Counted from the stretch's first letter, positions 18,717-32,562 are shown. The stretch: 64,000 nt of DNA from Amyelois transitella (GCF_032362555.1 NC_083527.1:1178001-1242000), one strand, 5' to 3'. Notes: a model not told the origin generated them from the sequence alone. Translations and numbers: made by a program.

Positions 18717-21030
18717 CTGCACTTGCACGAGACAAGACATATTGAGACCACCATTTTAGCCTTAACCACTATTGATACCACGGATTTAATTTTAATAACG
18801 TTTTCCTTATTTTTAATTAAACAATTTGATGGGATACTTCTTCAAACCCTGACTAACTTTATAACTGGCCTGATGCCAATTGTATCCTGGTAAAAGGTAA
18901 ATTATGAAGGTAAGAAAGGTATATTAAAAGATAAAGTGCAGTTTTACTTCATCCCAAGATGATCTACAGTTTATTTCCATATCCAAGTTTTACATTTTAT
19001 GGGAGTGCTTTACCGCCTTCGACATCTTTGTTTTTTTTTTCCATGTTTTATTCAACTACAAAACAACTTAAGTAAAAAACATATGTATTTTCTTTCTTTA
19101 AAAACTTTCAATGGCCGATTTTTATTAATATTTTGAGGCCAAAATTTATATAATATCTAATATTTTTAGTCTGTAATTTAGAATAGTTTTTTTTTAATAT
19201 TAAATAATTAATATAAGTTGTATTTTTAATAATCATATCTATGTTATAATCTTTGATACAAATAAACATCGTAATTGTCCTTCTTGTTCTGAAATTAATC
19301 TCTCTCTCTCATCTTTCATTTCTAGTAGCACCCCTTCGCCACAATTGTTCGGGGCCTGGGGACCGCTTACCGACACTTTTCCATTTTATTAGATTTGCAG
19401 CCCCATCTTTCTTGGGCCTCTATATAATGTCTTATGGCTGGCTTAAGAGCTTACTATTAATAATTCTTACCACAAAACTTCATTGATAAAGTCTTGCGTT
19501 TTTGCCGGATTTTCCTAAAATGCTACAGTTTATATCAATTTAAAAAATTTTATAGCTAAAATTTAATTCAGTTAGTATTTACGGTAATTTTAGTATTGGC
19601 CAGACATAGATTATGTGGCTATACGACTTCATTTACTTATATATCGTAATTATTTCATATCTAAGAATATAAGAAAATTAAACTAATTCATTTCTATTTT
19701 TCAGTCAATTTATTATTGCAGATTGAGAATATGTGTACTGGGCTCCAGAGTGGTGAGTATGCAATAATTTGCATAATTTTTTGTCAATAAAATTATGACT
19801 AAGGGAAAGGCTTGATATTCTTCTCGTTGCTGATGGCCTACCTAGCAACCTAGGTCTTAGGAATAATATGTTAAACGTAAAAATTTTAACTCAATGACAT
19901 TTCCATAATACTTTATTTTACAATAAAAATCTATGGCTAATATTTACAAAAGAAATCGTAATACTATTTAATACAGCACTCAGAGATAAGATTAGTGACA
20001 ATTGTTAACTTATAACTAAATTTATTTTTTAATGTATTATATTTTTTATCAATTGTAAGTTAGTTGTATAAAAATAGTAATATGTGTCATTATACAATGT
20101 ACCTTATACGTTATTTTACAAAATACTAGTCATAATGTAACTATGTATAATGGTTTCATTTAACTTCAGCTGTCCGAGAGTGTTTTTGATTAAACTAATT
20201 GATTATAGACAGACATCGTGTGTATGTATACATATAAATAAAAATAAATTATTCTTGGATGGTTTTTTTTATTTTTCACCATCACTATAACAGTAATTAT
20301 GTGAATTAAATATATATTATTCTTTATCACTTTTTCGTTGTACGAAATTCGTTTACCAGCAAAATAACTGTTTTTATATTAAATGACTTAATTTGACATG
20401 ATAGGTAGATGTCATTAACATAGCATTCGTTGAAACCTTATGTTTTTATAATATATATCATTAAAATTTATAAAAATAAATTATACGAAAAAATATAATA
20501 AATTCCTTTAACAATTTCAGTAAAATAATGTAGTTTATTAATTTTACTAATTTATTTCTATAATTCGTTTGAAGTGTTAAATTATAATAGTATTAGATAT
20601 AAATTACACTAAAGTGTAAATATTCACATTGTGACTGTTACAATTACTTACAAATACAAATCTAGATTATTTTTGATCAGATACGCGTGAGTTTTATTTC
20701 GCTTTTTCAAATAAAATAACAATTGAATAAATTTATAACTCTTGTTATAATATTAATTGCATTTACCTTGGTTCAGATGATTCTATTTTTCAATAGTATT
20801 TGAGTACACTTTTACTAATTACAATTATAAACTTTTAATTAAATATTATTTTTTGTCCGCTTCTTTGTCCAAAAGGTTTTCAACTAAAACTACGCTGCCC
20901 CCTTGTCTATAAGTTTCCTTCTAAAACTTCGTAAAATTGGTTTAGTTGTCATACGTTCATGAGTAACAAAGATATGCATTTATGGACGGAATAAGTTTAA
21001 TACCATCAGAATTAAGATACTTAACATAAC
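18717..21030. other. Intergenic AT-rich stretch
   Basis: No exon, tRNA or recognisable element was seen apart from a repeat-like patch at 19290-19430 that resembles 50410-50530. Low-complexity A/T runs dominate. The right end (to 21030) will include the 3'UTR of the ZP gene. Confidence 0.5.
19290..19430 (+). repeat. Unclassified dispersed repeat, copy 1
   Basis: Shares the arrangement CTCTCTC, CACCCT/CTTCGC, TTCGGGGCC and TTTTCCATTTT with 50410-50530, where it is in the same orientation. Function and class unknown. Confidence 0.55.
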
Positions 21031-24000
21031 TTAAACAGATTTCGGAGCTTCCCTTGATCTCATAAAACACATAGAAACCATAACACTACTAAGAAGTGAT
21101 CCTAGAAGTACTAAAATACTTCCCCATAACGCTGCCGTTGGAGAGACGCAAAATCCAGAAGTTTCCTGTGGTAAGTCCTCTGCAAAGACTACCCTCAGAC
21201 CCTTACTGATGGTCGCAGAAGGTTCAACCGTTCTGTTTCCAACGTGAATTAAATCACGCCTTCTTCTCTTAGGCTCAATACTGCCAGGTGAAGGGCATAC
21301 GTCACAATCAGTCTTGCATAATTCAACGTCACATTGAATTACCAAGTCCATTTCATCGGGGAATTTGAATGCGTTAAAGAACGCGTATGCTATAATTGAT
21401 GCTCCAGTGTTTCCTGTCTCCCTTGTCTTCTGGAACGATCCAAAGAGCTTAGGTTTGAGCACGCAACCGTTGCTGTCAGTCAATGGTACAACGTGATTGC
21501 TTCCTGAGTCACGAGCAACACATTCTCGAACAAGTATATCGAAACCGGCATCCCCGGTTACTGACACAACTAGGGTCATCGTTTCTCCTATTTTCACCAA
21601 GCCATTAGCTTCAGGGGCAAATGGACCACGTCCCATCTGAATGTCGAGTCTAGCCATAGCAGTATCACCGCTGAAATTACTTGTTATCTGATTCAGCATA
21701 CCAACACTTAGAGAAGAAACTAATTGTTTGGTCAAATTTCCTTCCCACAAGCACCTCACTCTGCGAATGTGGTCCCAAACTTCTTGAATACCCGGCTCAT
21801 TCTGCAGTACCAAAACATTCTCCAAATATGCCTGTCCTTCATTTTGGAAATCGCTGAAGAATCTTGTGCCACACGTGTTCAAGCTAACTGTAAACGAGTA
21901 TTTAACTTGGTTGGAATTCTCTCTTACATAAACACATTCGTTGTCGTTGTAATGATCTTGAGAATATATGATTCCATTGTAAGGCTTATTGAATTCAATG
22001 TTGATAGTCATCATTTCCTTGCCGCAGTCAACAGTGATTGCGTGAATGTGAGGCGGATGGCGGTCTTCATCGTCAGGAGAAGCTGGGTTGATGGATGTGG
22101 AAGAGCCTTCTTGTCCCTCGTCTGGTTTCTGTGGTTTTGGTGTTTGATAAGATGGAGTGTTTTCTTGTGGCTGACTGGGTTTGTAAGGTGGCAGTGTTGG
22201 TTGATTTGTTTGAGGAGGTTGGTACGGCTGGCTCGGTTGACTAGGAGAGCTGGGTTGGTATGGCGTTTCTGGTTGTGTATAGGATGGTTGGGATGGAGTA
22301 TTAGAGGGTTGAGAAGGTGTGTAAGAAGGTTGAGGAGGCGTGTAAGAAGGTTGACTGGGAGTGTAAGACGGCTGGCTCGGTTGACTTGGAGTATAAGAAG
22401 GTTGGCTTGGTTGATATGATGGTTGACTGGGTTGGTAGGGAGGCTGAGTTGGCTGGCTGGGTTGATAAGATGGCTGCTCAGGTTGCTCGGGGGGTTGGTA
22501 TGGTGGACTAGTTGCTGGACCTTCGCTGTATGATGGCGTGGGTCTACTTCCAGCTGGAGGATATCCAGTTGGACTCGGGGGAAGATATGTAGCAGGCTCG
22601 AACGGTCTCGGCTTTTCAGGTTTTCCTCCGAAATATTGACGTGCTGTAACGTATAAATGAATACATAAGTGATTGTATATTAGTGAGTGAAGTTGTGTTA
22701 TTATGTACAGTGCTGTTACCAAATCCGTGTGTTTTTAAATTTGATTCACGTGTTCTTAATGAAGCTCAAAGCAAGCGATTCGCTGGTGTTTAAAGTAACA
22801 ACTATGAGCAAAATGTCTATAAGTATATAATGAAATTGATTCCTTATTTATATTTATTGTATTCTACAGTAAATATATATATATGACTATCGTGTTTTGT
22901 TATAAAGAGTTATCTAGACGGGTAGCTCATAAACGGTTTGCACTAATAAATTTAAAAAAATAGAAATATAAATATTTAAATATCCTGCAGAACAACTAAA
23001 ATTAATTAATAGTGATTTAAATCCCCATCTATTATATGTTATGTTTTTGATATCACCTCAGTTATATCAACTCTAGAATTTGAATAAGAAACTTTGGGAA
23101 AATACAAGCTCTTCTTCAACTATTTATTCATTCTATTCTATTCTATTAACTTGAGCATTTAATTATATATAACCTTATAACGAAATTGTACAAATTATAT
23201 TAATAATTTAATGTTTTTCTAAAGTTAGTGTCTATCTATTCGTCAGACCTTTCCTCTGTTTCTCCTGATATAACCCCTGAATCCACTGTAGTAAGTTGTG
23301 TACCATCTCATCAGCGTCCGCCTGGTTGGTCGCTTGTAAATCAGCTGGAAATCAGGTCATCATGATAAGGGCATCATCAGAGACGATGGAAGAACCCTCA
23401 CCAACGATAGAAAATTCAATATCAAGGAGGCTTTTGGAAGTTCTGTTATATACAGGAAAGAAGAATCATAGTGTTTGGGTTATACAGGGTAGGTATAAAA
23501 AAATATATATGTAACTAAAGGCTATTTTATAAAATATTTATTTTACTATTAATTATTATCTATGATACCCGAAAGCCATTATAAATAGTACTGTTAAATA
23601 CAGGAAGGATGAAAAACAAGAAAAATAATATATTAATAATCATTAATCAATTGTTGTAGATTAAATTTAGTATTTGTCATCATATTAACATATCAATATT
23701 TTTTTAGTCAGCTACTTAGTTAAATCTGCCTATTCAAATAACAAAAGTTTATATTTAAATACATATATCAGAAACATTAAATACAGAAACAGGTTAAAAA
23801 ATACTCGTTAGAGGACTGCACAGTTGTGTTTTTCAACATTACATGAAAAAATTTAAAAGTTTTTGAAAAGTACGTAAAATATAGCAGGTATCTAGTTTAC
23901 CTAGCCAAATAACTTACGAAATATATAAAAATATTCAATAATAATATATAATAATCATAATGACAACAATTATTAATGCAATTTTCTAAATAGCATTTAT

Positions 24001-26972
24001 TTTCTATGTCTTAAATAACAGTTTGTCTGATACATTGCAAGGATTTTTGCGAATTTTAAATAAATAAAGTTCCAAAAAACCTAGCCTTGATAGAAAATCT
24101 AGCATGGTATAATGAGCGTGTGCGTGCAATGCATGTGTAAAGTTCTAAATAAATTTAAGAGTTTGAGAGTTTGCGTTACATATTTTTGTTATTTTTTTTA
24201 CAGTGTTATATTGTCGCCTTACAGTGTTTTTATTTGAAAATTGTAAGAGATTTTAACGTAACGTTTCATTAATTATTAATATTATAAGAACGTTGCAGTG
24301 TAGTTTGTTCCGCCGCTTCTTCTACACATGCGCTTTGGAAGCGGTAGTAGTTGTAATTAGATTTAAGTGATGTGACGTCAATAAGTGATACCTTGTATCC
24401 AATTTGGAAAATAAATTTATTCTATTCTATTCGTTAAAATATACTGTTTAATAGCTTGTAAGCGAAAAATGTTTAAATGTTGTGTTTGATTACGTTTCTG
24501 AAGTATGTATAAAATAATTACGATTTATAATGGAGTAACAAAATTTACTTAACTGTTTATTAATTTTTATATATTTAAAAATATTTTTGATTGAATTGCA
24601 ATTGTTTACGATTATAGTAATATTTACATTTCAATTGAGGTGAAAGTGTAAAACACATAGTTTGAAAGTATGAATAAATTTTAATCTCTATCAAATATGT
24701 GAAATCGAGTAAATACCGGTAAATATATAATTGGCATTATGCGTATCATGTTGAAAGTCACGAAAATGGGCGATAGGTAAATATCTACCTACATTATTAA
24801 TATGTAATACAAACCTATAACATTTATTAATATTTTTTGTAATAATTTTATATGTTGGTCATGATAAAAGGACCGTTTTATCATAAAAATATGAAATTAA
24901 ATATATTTGTCTTTTAATCAGTTTGTATACCTACATAATAATATATTCGTCAGTTTTATATCAGATTTTTTTGATACGTATTTTTTATAGCTCAGATATA
25001 GAAACATATTGTAGTTTTTTAGATATTTATATGCTATATATAAGGTTCTTTTATATTGCTTGTAACATTTTTATACCCATATAGGACGCAAATAAATTGA
25101 TTGGTCGATTTATATGACCGTTTGAAACGTAGGTATTTTGATACGCTATCAAGTTCAAGAAGAATGCACGATCACATCTCATGTAAACTGTATAATGTAT
25201 GCACTTATTATGGCTTATTTGCATAATCTTATCAAAGTAATCTTTTCAATGACGACTAATTGAATTTTAATTATGCACTATTAAAAAAAAGGAAACACTT
25301 TATTTTTTTTGCCGTTTTATATTTTATTTAAATTAAAATTTTATCGCATCTTATTATAACATTTTTATGTTTCTCAAAAAACATTTAATTTGAATAAATT
25401 TTGACATAAGCACAGATTATATTAATTAACTTTATCATATTTTTATGAAAGCACTCTTAAAAAATACTTCTTTTCAAATTAGTATCTTAGTGTTGCAGAA
25501 ATTAATAGAGACGAAAAACTAATGTGTAGAAAGGATAGTGTACGTGGGTAAAGATAGCGTGAAGTGTAGGTACTACGAGTATTATATAAACCTTAAGCAC
25601 CATACTAAATAACTGTGAAATATTAAACAAATAATTAAAATCAGTTTGTAAAAAAACTACCTAATAGTGAGGGGTATTTCTATAAGCCAACTACAGGGTT
25701 TGACAACATTTTTATAATTTGTACGTACCATTTTTATATCTAGGTTTTCGTGGTTCTGTAAGAATAGTATAGTTTAAATATATTATAATATTTTACGTGT
25801 ACATAACATGTTATGTCATGTTTTGAGTGAATGTTTTAGTAAATTTGGATGAAAAAATTTTGAAAAAAAAAATGCATATAACGAGGATTTAAGGTAGGAG
25901 AAAAAGGCTTTGTCAACTAGTATTTTGATTTTAATCGTACATGAATTAAGTATTTTTTTTAAATATATGTATTTCAATATATACATATATACAAATTACA
26001 TAAATAAGTAAGCCTTTTCCCCCGGAGGAAAAATAGGGCGAGAATTCATCAAATCTTTCTAAACTTCATCTGCATTCATAACCATTTTCCGGTAATTTCA
26101 AGGTATCCTCTCTAAGTACACCGCTAGATCACGTAAGAAACCTACTTGCCCAATTGCAAATCTCTTTTGATATGTGTCTGTGCATTGTATTTGCAAATGT
26201 CAATCAGTAAAGCATGTGACCTTTTTAAATTTTTTTTAATTCATGACATGGTTTTTTTTTAAATTTGTGTGTTACCACGATTTTTTTTTATATAATATTT
26301 TGCAATTTTTGTATCATTCTATAACATTGTAAATACTCGTATAAAAAAGCTAAAGTATACAACAATTAAATTTATAGACTTTGACCAGCAATATAGTGCT
26401 TTATATACAATTATGCAACGCATATGCGATGAAAACTGAATTTGTCTATGCAAATTTTGTTCATAACAAACAACCATGCAGTTGAATAATTGAACTATAA
26501 TATCTGCATAATTATATATTAGTGGTATGATATAATTATCAAATGTAGATTTTTGGTTTAAATAAACTATCTTAAATATGTAAATTTATGTTTTATTATA
26601 ATATTTTTTTTTTGTTATTTATCGATACTATAATTGTTAAAAAATATATAGATATAGATATACAAACAAACATGAGCAAAAAAGCGCTTGGTGTTATTTA
26701 ATACATTTATCGCGCGCGGTTTCATTCACGTGTAAATGTATAAGGAAATCCTATACATAAATTGTATAACTGTAAAACTTTATAAAAATCAGTTCAGTAG
26801 TTATTACTTAAGACCGTTACAACGTACATTCCTTACTTACTCACAAACTTGCAGATTTTACATCAATAATGTTATATTAATACATTTACTTACGGAATCT
26901 TGATTCTGTTTGTCCACTTGTGATGCACAGTGCTATAGCACACGCCGCAAGCGCAGCGCACCACCGCGCCAT
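21031..26972 (-). CDS. ZP-domain transmembrane protein with Pro/Gln/Ser-rich N-terminal region
   Basis: Two coding exons, 26972-26894 and 22643-21031, splice in frame (79 + 1613 nt) to 563 codons plus stop. Exon 1 encodes a hydrophobic signal peptide (ARWCAALAACAIALCITSG). Residues about 38-190 are proline-rich with many QPSYTPS-like units. A zona pellucida domain follows (about 230-480, beginning VDCGKEMMTINIEF, with regularly spaced cysteines and GRGPFAPEANGLVKIGETM). RRRR at 486-489 is a furin-type cleavage site, and a membrane helix lies at about 529-553 before a short tail. ZP proteins of this build polymerise in apical extracellular matrix and cuticle after cleavage; overall likeness to the dusky/miniature group is my impression. 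The start ATG at 26972 immediately follows a splice acceptor, so transcription starts further right; the 4.25 kb intron between coding exons holds mainly AT-rich DNA. Confidence 0.93.
22230..22520 (-). repeat. Coding minisatellite of the ZP gene (Pro-rich units)
   Basis: Imperfect 12- to 21-base units encode repeated QPSYTPS and QPSYQPS (residues about 70-165). The repeat also opens a long antisense frame, which is an artefact of the composition. Such tracts usually vary in unit number between individuals. Confidence 0.8.
24285..24434 (+). mobile_element. Family D copy
   Basis: GCAGTGTAGTTTGTTCCGCC to (TATTC)n tail; very similar to 32563-32712. Confidence 0.88.
25968..26105 (-). mobile_element. 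Worn LINE-R 3' fragment
   Basis: CCTTTTCCCCCGGAGG and CTTCATCTGCATTCATAACC recall the family; many changes. Confidence 0.45.
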
Positions 26973-27044
26973 CTGTAATTAAAAAAAAACATTTTCGTTA
27001 GTTTTTAGGCGTTCAATTTTGGTACGAGTCTTAAAAAAATATTT

Positions 27045-27300
27045 ACATACATACATATGGTCACGTCTATATCCCGTTCATTGCGGGGTAGACAGAGCCA
27101 ACAGTCTTGAAAAGACTGAATGGCAACGTTCAGCTATTTGGCATAATGATAGAATTGAGATTCAAATTGTGACAGGTTGCTAACCCATCGCCTAAAAAAA
27201 GAATCCCAGGTTTGTAAGCCTATCCCTAAGTCGCCCTTTACGACATCCATAGGAAAGAGATGGAGTGGGCCTATTCCCGGCACCAATACAAAAAGATAAA
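27045..27300 (-). mobile_element. SINE-A with its first 20 bases inverted
   Basis: Reverse copy from the tail to GGCCTATTC, after which the expected GTATTGGTGCCGGG appears as CCCGGCACCAATAC in the opposite direction. Confidence 0.85.
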
Positions 27301-27507
27301 AAGATTTGATTAAATTTATATGATAAATTAGTCACATAGGGTACTTTTACATGTACCTGGAAATTGTCACGGAACCAAATCATAGGACAATATATTATTT
27401 ATTGTGCAGTACTGAGCTAAGTGGGGCTGTATCTTTAATAAAATTAAGACCATTATATCAATCATACATTGCTTTGCGTAGTAAATAATAATATATGATG
27501 TCTTCTT

Positions 27508-27620
27508 CTTATGCGTTACACTCTTGTCAGAGTGGTCGTGGTCGTACAGAAGGGTTAGTGGCTCGCTTTACAATCCTTCGCCACTCGTCGCGCATCGCTG
27601 CCTTTCTGGAGCATTCACAG
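27508..27620. repeat. Possible LINE 3'-end remnant
   Basis: GC-richer island in AT-rich DNA (TCAGAGTGGTCGTGGTCGTA, TCCTTCGCCACTCGTCGCGC). It looks like a mobile-element piece but has no partner in the window. Confidence 0.3.
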
Positions 27621-29325
27621 AGAGGTAATATATGTATGATGTAATACACCAAAAACAAAAACGAAATAAAAATTTTAGAAAATTCCTTTTAACACTTTAA
27701 TTGCAAAAACCAAATATATATATATATTATAAAGACGTCAAAACGTATCGTATACGAAATCTACAAGAAACAATTAGTATAACTAAATTGCCAAATAAAA
27801 AACGCCGTGTCAAGGACCACTAAACATTAGATAAGCGCTATTGTTGAAGCGAATGATAAATCATTGCCTGGGAATTGAATCCTCTACCACAATGGACAAT
27901 TGCTACGTGAGACGATTTACGCAACAGGTTTTAGCTTAATTCTTAATTTATAGTTAGACTTAAAGCTCACATTATCTAAGCGTTGCTTCATCGTAATACG
28001 AAATTGAACGACTGTATAAATTAAACGTGTTATTGGAGAAAAGAAAATGTATAATCATCAATTATATAATTTAAACTAATTCAAATGTAGAACTTAAAAT
28101 TTTTTTTCTATTAGAAACATTGCTATTTAAATTTAGTGACATAATATATTTTTTTTTAATTATATCTATATTTCAGAATGTAATTTATATTCTAAATTAA
28201 AGTTAAATGAAATGATATTTTTGTTTCATAGAAATTGTGATATATTTAGAAATTCAAATATACCTTCAAAAATTACCAAATATTAGTGAATATAAAACAA
28301 GATTAAACTGGTTTATTATTAAAATAAATAATAAGCAAAATTAACTTAAAATAAACGAATAAAAAAAATTTTTGTGAAGGAAAGGAAAGATTCATTTCAT
28401 TTTTCATATTCATTCCATTCATTAAAAATATGAAATTCCACGCCACATATTTTGCTCCACAACATTTCCTACTAACACAATACCACAGTTCCCACGGTCG
28501 CTTTACAATATCATGTTTAAATGATACCATCTAGATTTAACTCGTTAATTCGAGCATTTTGGCAAATATCGAAACTTGTGAACAGCCATTGTCTAAAATG
28601 TCTAAATGACTTAACCCCTATGCTTTGACGAAATTATTAAGGTAGAGTAGACGAGCGGTTTAAACATAAACACTTTGTGAGTGTATTACACCTATATATA
28701 CTGAGTGTGAATATAATTAATAAGAGAGATACATATATAAAAGCAGGTAGCTTTTACAGTTTTTAGTAAAAAAAGTTTTTTATTTTTAAGAACAAAATTT
28801 TTAAAAATGTGTTTTTAAAAAAAAGATAGAATGAGGAAATTCTACTTTAAATGTAAAGGGAAAAGATCGCAAAACCTTTTAAAAAATTTACTCGATTTAA
28901 ATAATAATACTAAAAATTATATTATCTTTATAACTTGCTCTTTTCTAAAAAAAATGTGTTAAGGAATATCTGTGACGCGCGTTCCAACCGCCCGTCTGCT
29001 CGGATCATTGCATAATTTCAGCAAATTTATGCCGATGTGTAGGCTGGTATTATACAACTTTGTTTTGTCAAGCATTAGACCTTTGCCACTCGTCACTAGA
29101 AAAATATTGCGTTAGTTTGTACCTAAAGACTTGTTAAAATTTCGTATGTGCGGTGTAGGCAGTTATTAAAAAGTTGATTGACATATGTCAATGTCAAGCG
29201 GCCTACAAGCAGTGTTCTTAGCGGGAATCAACACTTAAGTTCCTTGTTTATGTATAAACCTGAATTTTTTTAAGTTTTAGAGAGTATTATCATAAGTGTT
29301 GGAGAGTGTTACAATAACGAATATA
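27620..29325. other. AT-rich stretch without genes
   Basis: No exon or element recognised. 28975-29220 is less AT-rich and not repeated elsewhere, so a regulatory role in the putative ZP intron is possible but unsupported. Confidence 0.4.
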
Positions 29326-29330
29326 TACAT

Positions 29331-29570
29331 ATCCATCCATGTAATCACGACTATATCCCTTGCGGGGTAGACAGAACCAGCAGTCTTGAAAGACTCACAG
29401 GCCACGTTCAGCTGTTAGGCTTAATGATAGAATTGTGATTTTAATAGTGAGAGGTTGCTAGCGCATCGCCTATAAGGAGAATCCCGAGTTTATAAGCCTA
29501 TCCCTATATCGTTTATTACGTCATCCATGCGAAAGAGATGGAGTGGTCCTATTCTTTTTTGTATTGGCTT
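29331..29570 (-). mobile_element. SINE-A, 5' end missing
   Basis: CATCCATCCATGTAATCACG to TTTTTTGTATTGG; lacks the GTGCCG hairpin. Confidence 0.88.
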
Positions 29571-29976
29571 AATGATGGAATTGAAATTTAAAAGAAATTT
29601 TACCGTTACATAGCTTGTTAAAAAAAATAATAAATAGACTACAAATAATATATATTAACTAGGTGTGGGAATCAAATCTACGACCTAAATACAACAAACT
29701 TGCCAACCATTGACCATAAAGAAGAATCGTAATAATAAAAGATAATTTGTCCGTCGGTTCCGCTTTCACACTTCAATCACTGGAGTAATTGGTGTCTTAA
29801 TTGATTAAAATTTGAATTTAGGGTCATATATTTAAAAAATTAAATGCGTAACTATGCTTTGCCCGGCAAATTAGTAGGGCTGTCATTATTTGAATCACGA
29901 ACAAAAATATTATGAAACCTCCGTAAATAACTTCTCTATGAAATTTAGATGAATTAAGTCTCTACGCATAATTTGA

Positions 29977-30362
29977 GCGTCAGTGGTAGAATCGGTAAGT
30001 TGCCCGTTCAAAATGCGTGTGGCGCACAAAAGGCACAGGTTCGAATCCCACCTCGGCCATGTACCAATAACTATTTTCTAAGTTATGTACAGTAGTTTGA
30101 ATACTAACCGATGCTCTTACGGTGAGGGTAAAACATCATGAGAAAACCTGCACATTCAGGCAACTTCATGTGTAACCATTATCGATCCAGTAAGAGTAAG
30201 GTTGCCCTGCAAAGGTTGTATAGGTCAGATTGGAGTCGCGTCCATAAAAACCTGACTCATCCAATCCAGGATCCATGGTCAAAGGCATACCCCGGGCTCC
30301 TCTCCAGAGTCGTGAGGATACAACTGGGACTAAAGCCAGGAGGAAGAAGACAACACACTCTC
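29977..30362 (+). mobile_element. SINE-C, full length, tRNA-like head
   Basis: A-box-like AGCGTCAGTGGTAGAATCGG, B box GGTTCGAATCC, then a long body ending ACTAAAGCCAGGAGGAAG. It is the reference copy for SINE-C in the window. Confidence 0.85.
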
Positions 30363-30444
30363 AATTTTTTTTAACTAACTAACAACTAACGTCTTTCTGA
30401 TGAAAACTTCAACTGAGTATCTTCTTCTAAGCAAATATACAAGG

Positions 30445-30633
30445 AGAGTGTGAACGGTAACCGTGGTGTGGGAAGGCCTTGACCAAATCTAGAATCATTT
30501 GGTCAAGTCAAGAATACCCGAAACCGACGAGCATGAAGAGAATTTTGAATTGATACAATCAGGGATCGTGGCAAATGGAAAGATGTAATCTCTGCCTACC
30601 CCTTCGTGAATGAGTCTTTATTTTATGTAGGTA
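30445..30633 (+). mobile_element. LINE-R 3' fragment, internally deleted
   Basis: GTGGGAAGGCCTTGACC, then ACCCGAAACCGACGAGC and CTCTGCCTACCCCTTCG; tail worn. Confidence 0.8.
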
Positions 30634-30657
30634 TTCATTTTTTTAACAAATAAAAAA

Positions 30658-30782
30658 AATATTTGAATCTCAATTAAATGATTCAGCTAGGTATACAGCT
30701 GACCGTGGCCTTTCAGTCTTTTCGAGACTGTTACTCTGTCTACCCCGCAAGGGATAAAGACATGACTTTAGGCATGTATGTA
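30658..30782 (+). mobile_element. SINE-A 3' half
   Basis: ATTTGAATCTCAATTAAATG to GCATGTATGTA. Confidence 0.85.
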
Positions 30783-31151
30783 ATAAAAGATATGTCGAAA
30801 TTGTACGCCTATAATTCAGTACCTAAAAAAATGTACTATAGAGTGACTCATTTGCTTGTATAACTTGTTCTCTCCGCAATATTAGTTTAACGACGCCTCA
30901 ATCTAGTCTAGACCTATTGTTGAGAGCTAAGTTAATCTAGGCCAAAACGATCATCTGATGTAATCTGTCTAGAGCACTTTATCATTATTAGTGCAGTATT
31001 AAAAGAACAAACACATCGAATTGATCTTAACTCACACACCCTCTCTTTTCTTTCATGTATGCATTTTTTGCAATTTAAAAATTATTTTAGGTTTAATAAT
31101 TTGGGTTATTCGGTATATATATTTATATATATATATTCATACAAAAAGAAT

Positions 31152-31331
31152 AAGACCGAAAGGCCACGTTCAGCTATATAGCAGAGAAAGGTAGGTCGGA
31201 TGAAAAAAAAGGAATCCGGTGTTTATAAGCCTTTCCTTTGATTGACTTTTACAATACACACGGGAAACGACCTCTGCATACTTCCTTCGCTTCATCCACA
31301 TTTATAACTCTCTTCATGCAAGCTCGGCGGT
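31152..31331 (-). mobile_element. Mosaic of worn SINE-A and LINE-R pieces
   Basis: 31152-31262 is a deleted SINE-A; 31264-31331 is LINE-R (CTTCGCTTCATCCACATTTA, CTTCATGCAAGCTCGGCGG). Confidence 0.65.
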
Positions 31332-31629
31332 TAAAAGATATGCGTCGATATTCGATATTTCACCATAACCTTATCGTCACTCAAAATCGTAATGATCTAT
31401 ATCGATTTCGCGCAACACTATTTATGCAATGTATCCGATAGATCGATACTATACAATCGATATTTTGACAAGTAATCATCAGTACGTTATGTATGGTTCA
31501 AATGTTATGCAACTCTGAAATGGGATTAGCTTAACCTAGATACGATATACCATAAGGTTCATACAAATTAAGATAACTTGTGTTTTATTTACGAGATATG
31601 GCCTAAGGGCCAGTTATTTGACCCAGAAA

Positions 31630-31814
31630 CAGATCTAACAGTCTTGTGAAGACCGATAGGCCACGTTCAGCGGTTTGGCTTGATGATAACACTTAGCCTA
31701 AAAGGAGAATCGCAAGTTTATAAGCGTATACCTTAGTCGCCTTCTACGACATCCGTGGCATAGAGATGGAGTGATCCTATTCTTTTTTGAATTGATGCCG
31801 GGAACCACACGGCA
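31630..31814 (-). mobile_element. SINE-A, tail-less
   Basis: ACAGATCTAACAGTCTTG to GGGAACCACACGGCA. Confidence 0.88.
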
Positions 31815-31864
31815 GAAAAAAAAATTGTAACTAATATTATAAATGCGAAAGTAAGTTTATTTGT

Positions 31865-32031
31865 TACAAACTTGGGATTCTTTTTTAAGGCGATGGGCTA
31901 GCAACCTGTTACAATTTGAATCTCAATTCTATCATTAAGCCAAATAGCTGAACGTGGCCGTTTAGTCTTTTTAAGACTTTTGCTCTGTCTACCCCACAAG
32001 GGATATAGACGTGACCATATGTATGTATGTA
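31865..32031 (+). mobile_element. SINE-A 3' two-thirds
   Basis: ACAAACTTGGGATTC to (TATG)n; only 50 bases from a reversed copy. Confidence 0.9.
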
Positions 32032-32562
32032 GGATTTTAATGTGTAATGTACCTTGCACTTATTACCATAAAATGTGTTGCTCAAATCACAAACATGCAT
32101 AATCACGCTAAATTGGCATAAAACATGAAAATTACATATTAAATATCACAAACGTTGACGTAATACATCTTATTTGAAAGCACTTTCGATTCTCGGTACA
32201 AAATACGGAAGTTTATGACCTTTTGAGTGCAAACATACATACAGTTATGTAACTTACGAGTGGTTTGATTTGAGACTTGTGCGGCGGACCTTATGCTATT
32301 TTAACCGATTTTAAAGTGTGTCAGTAACATTATGACAGTGATTCAGTGGTTAATTTGCCGACTGATGATGGGTGGGTTCGATTCACATTCGTGTATGATT
32401 TGTACAGTATGTACATATTTTATTTTATTTGACGAAATATTCGTGTTGACATAATTAGTTCTACATTCATTCATGTTTTTTAATGTAGACAATGTGCATT
32501 CGTCCACGATTTAGATTTAAGAGATCTATATTTGTAAATTGACGTCCGATGAAAATGCTGCA

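Larger units (their letters stand above)
22724..26893. other. Intron of the ZP gene (right part of 22644-26893) without genes
   Basis: Very AT-rich. The only recognisable element is a family D copy at 24285-24434 and a worn LINE-R 3' fragment near 25968-26105. Confidence 0.6.

Noticed and set aside
21724..22419. 231-codon plus-strand frame opposite the ZP gene
   Set aside because: It is the antisense of the ZP coding exon and Pro-rich repeat; composition explains it.
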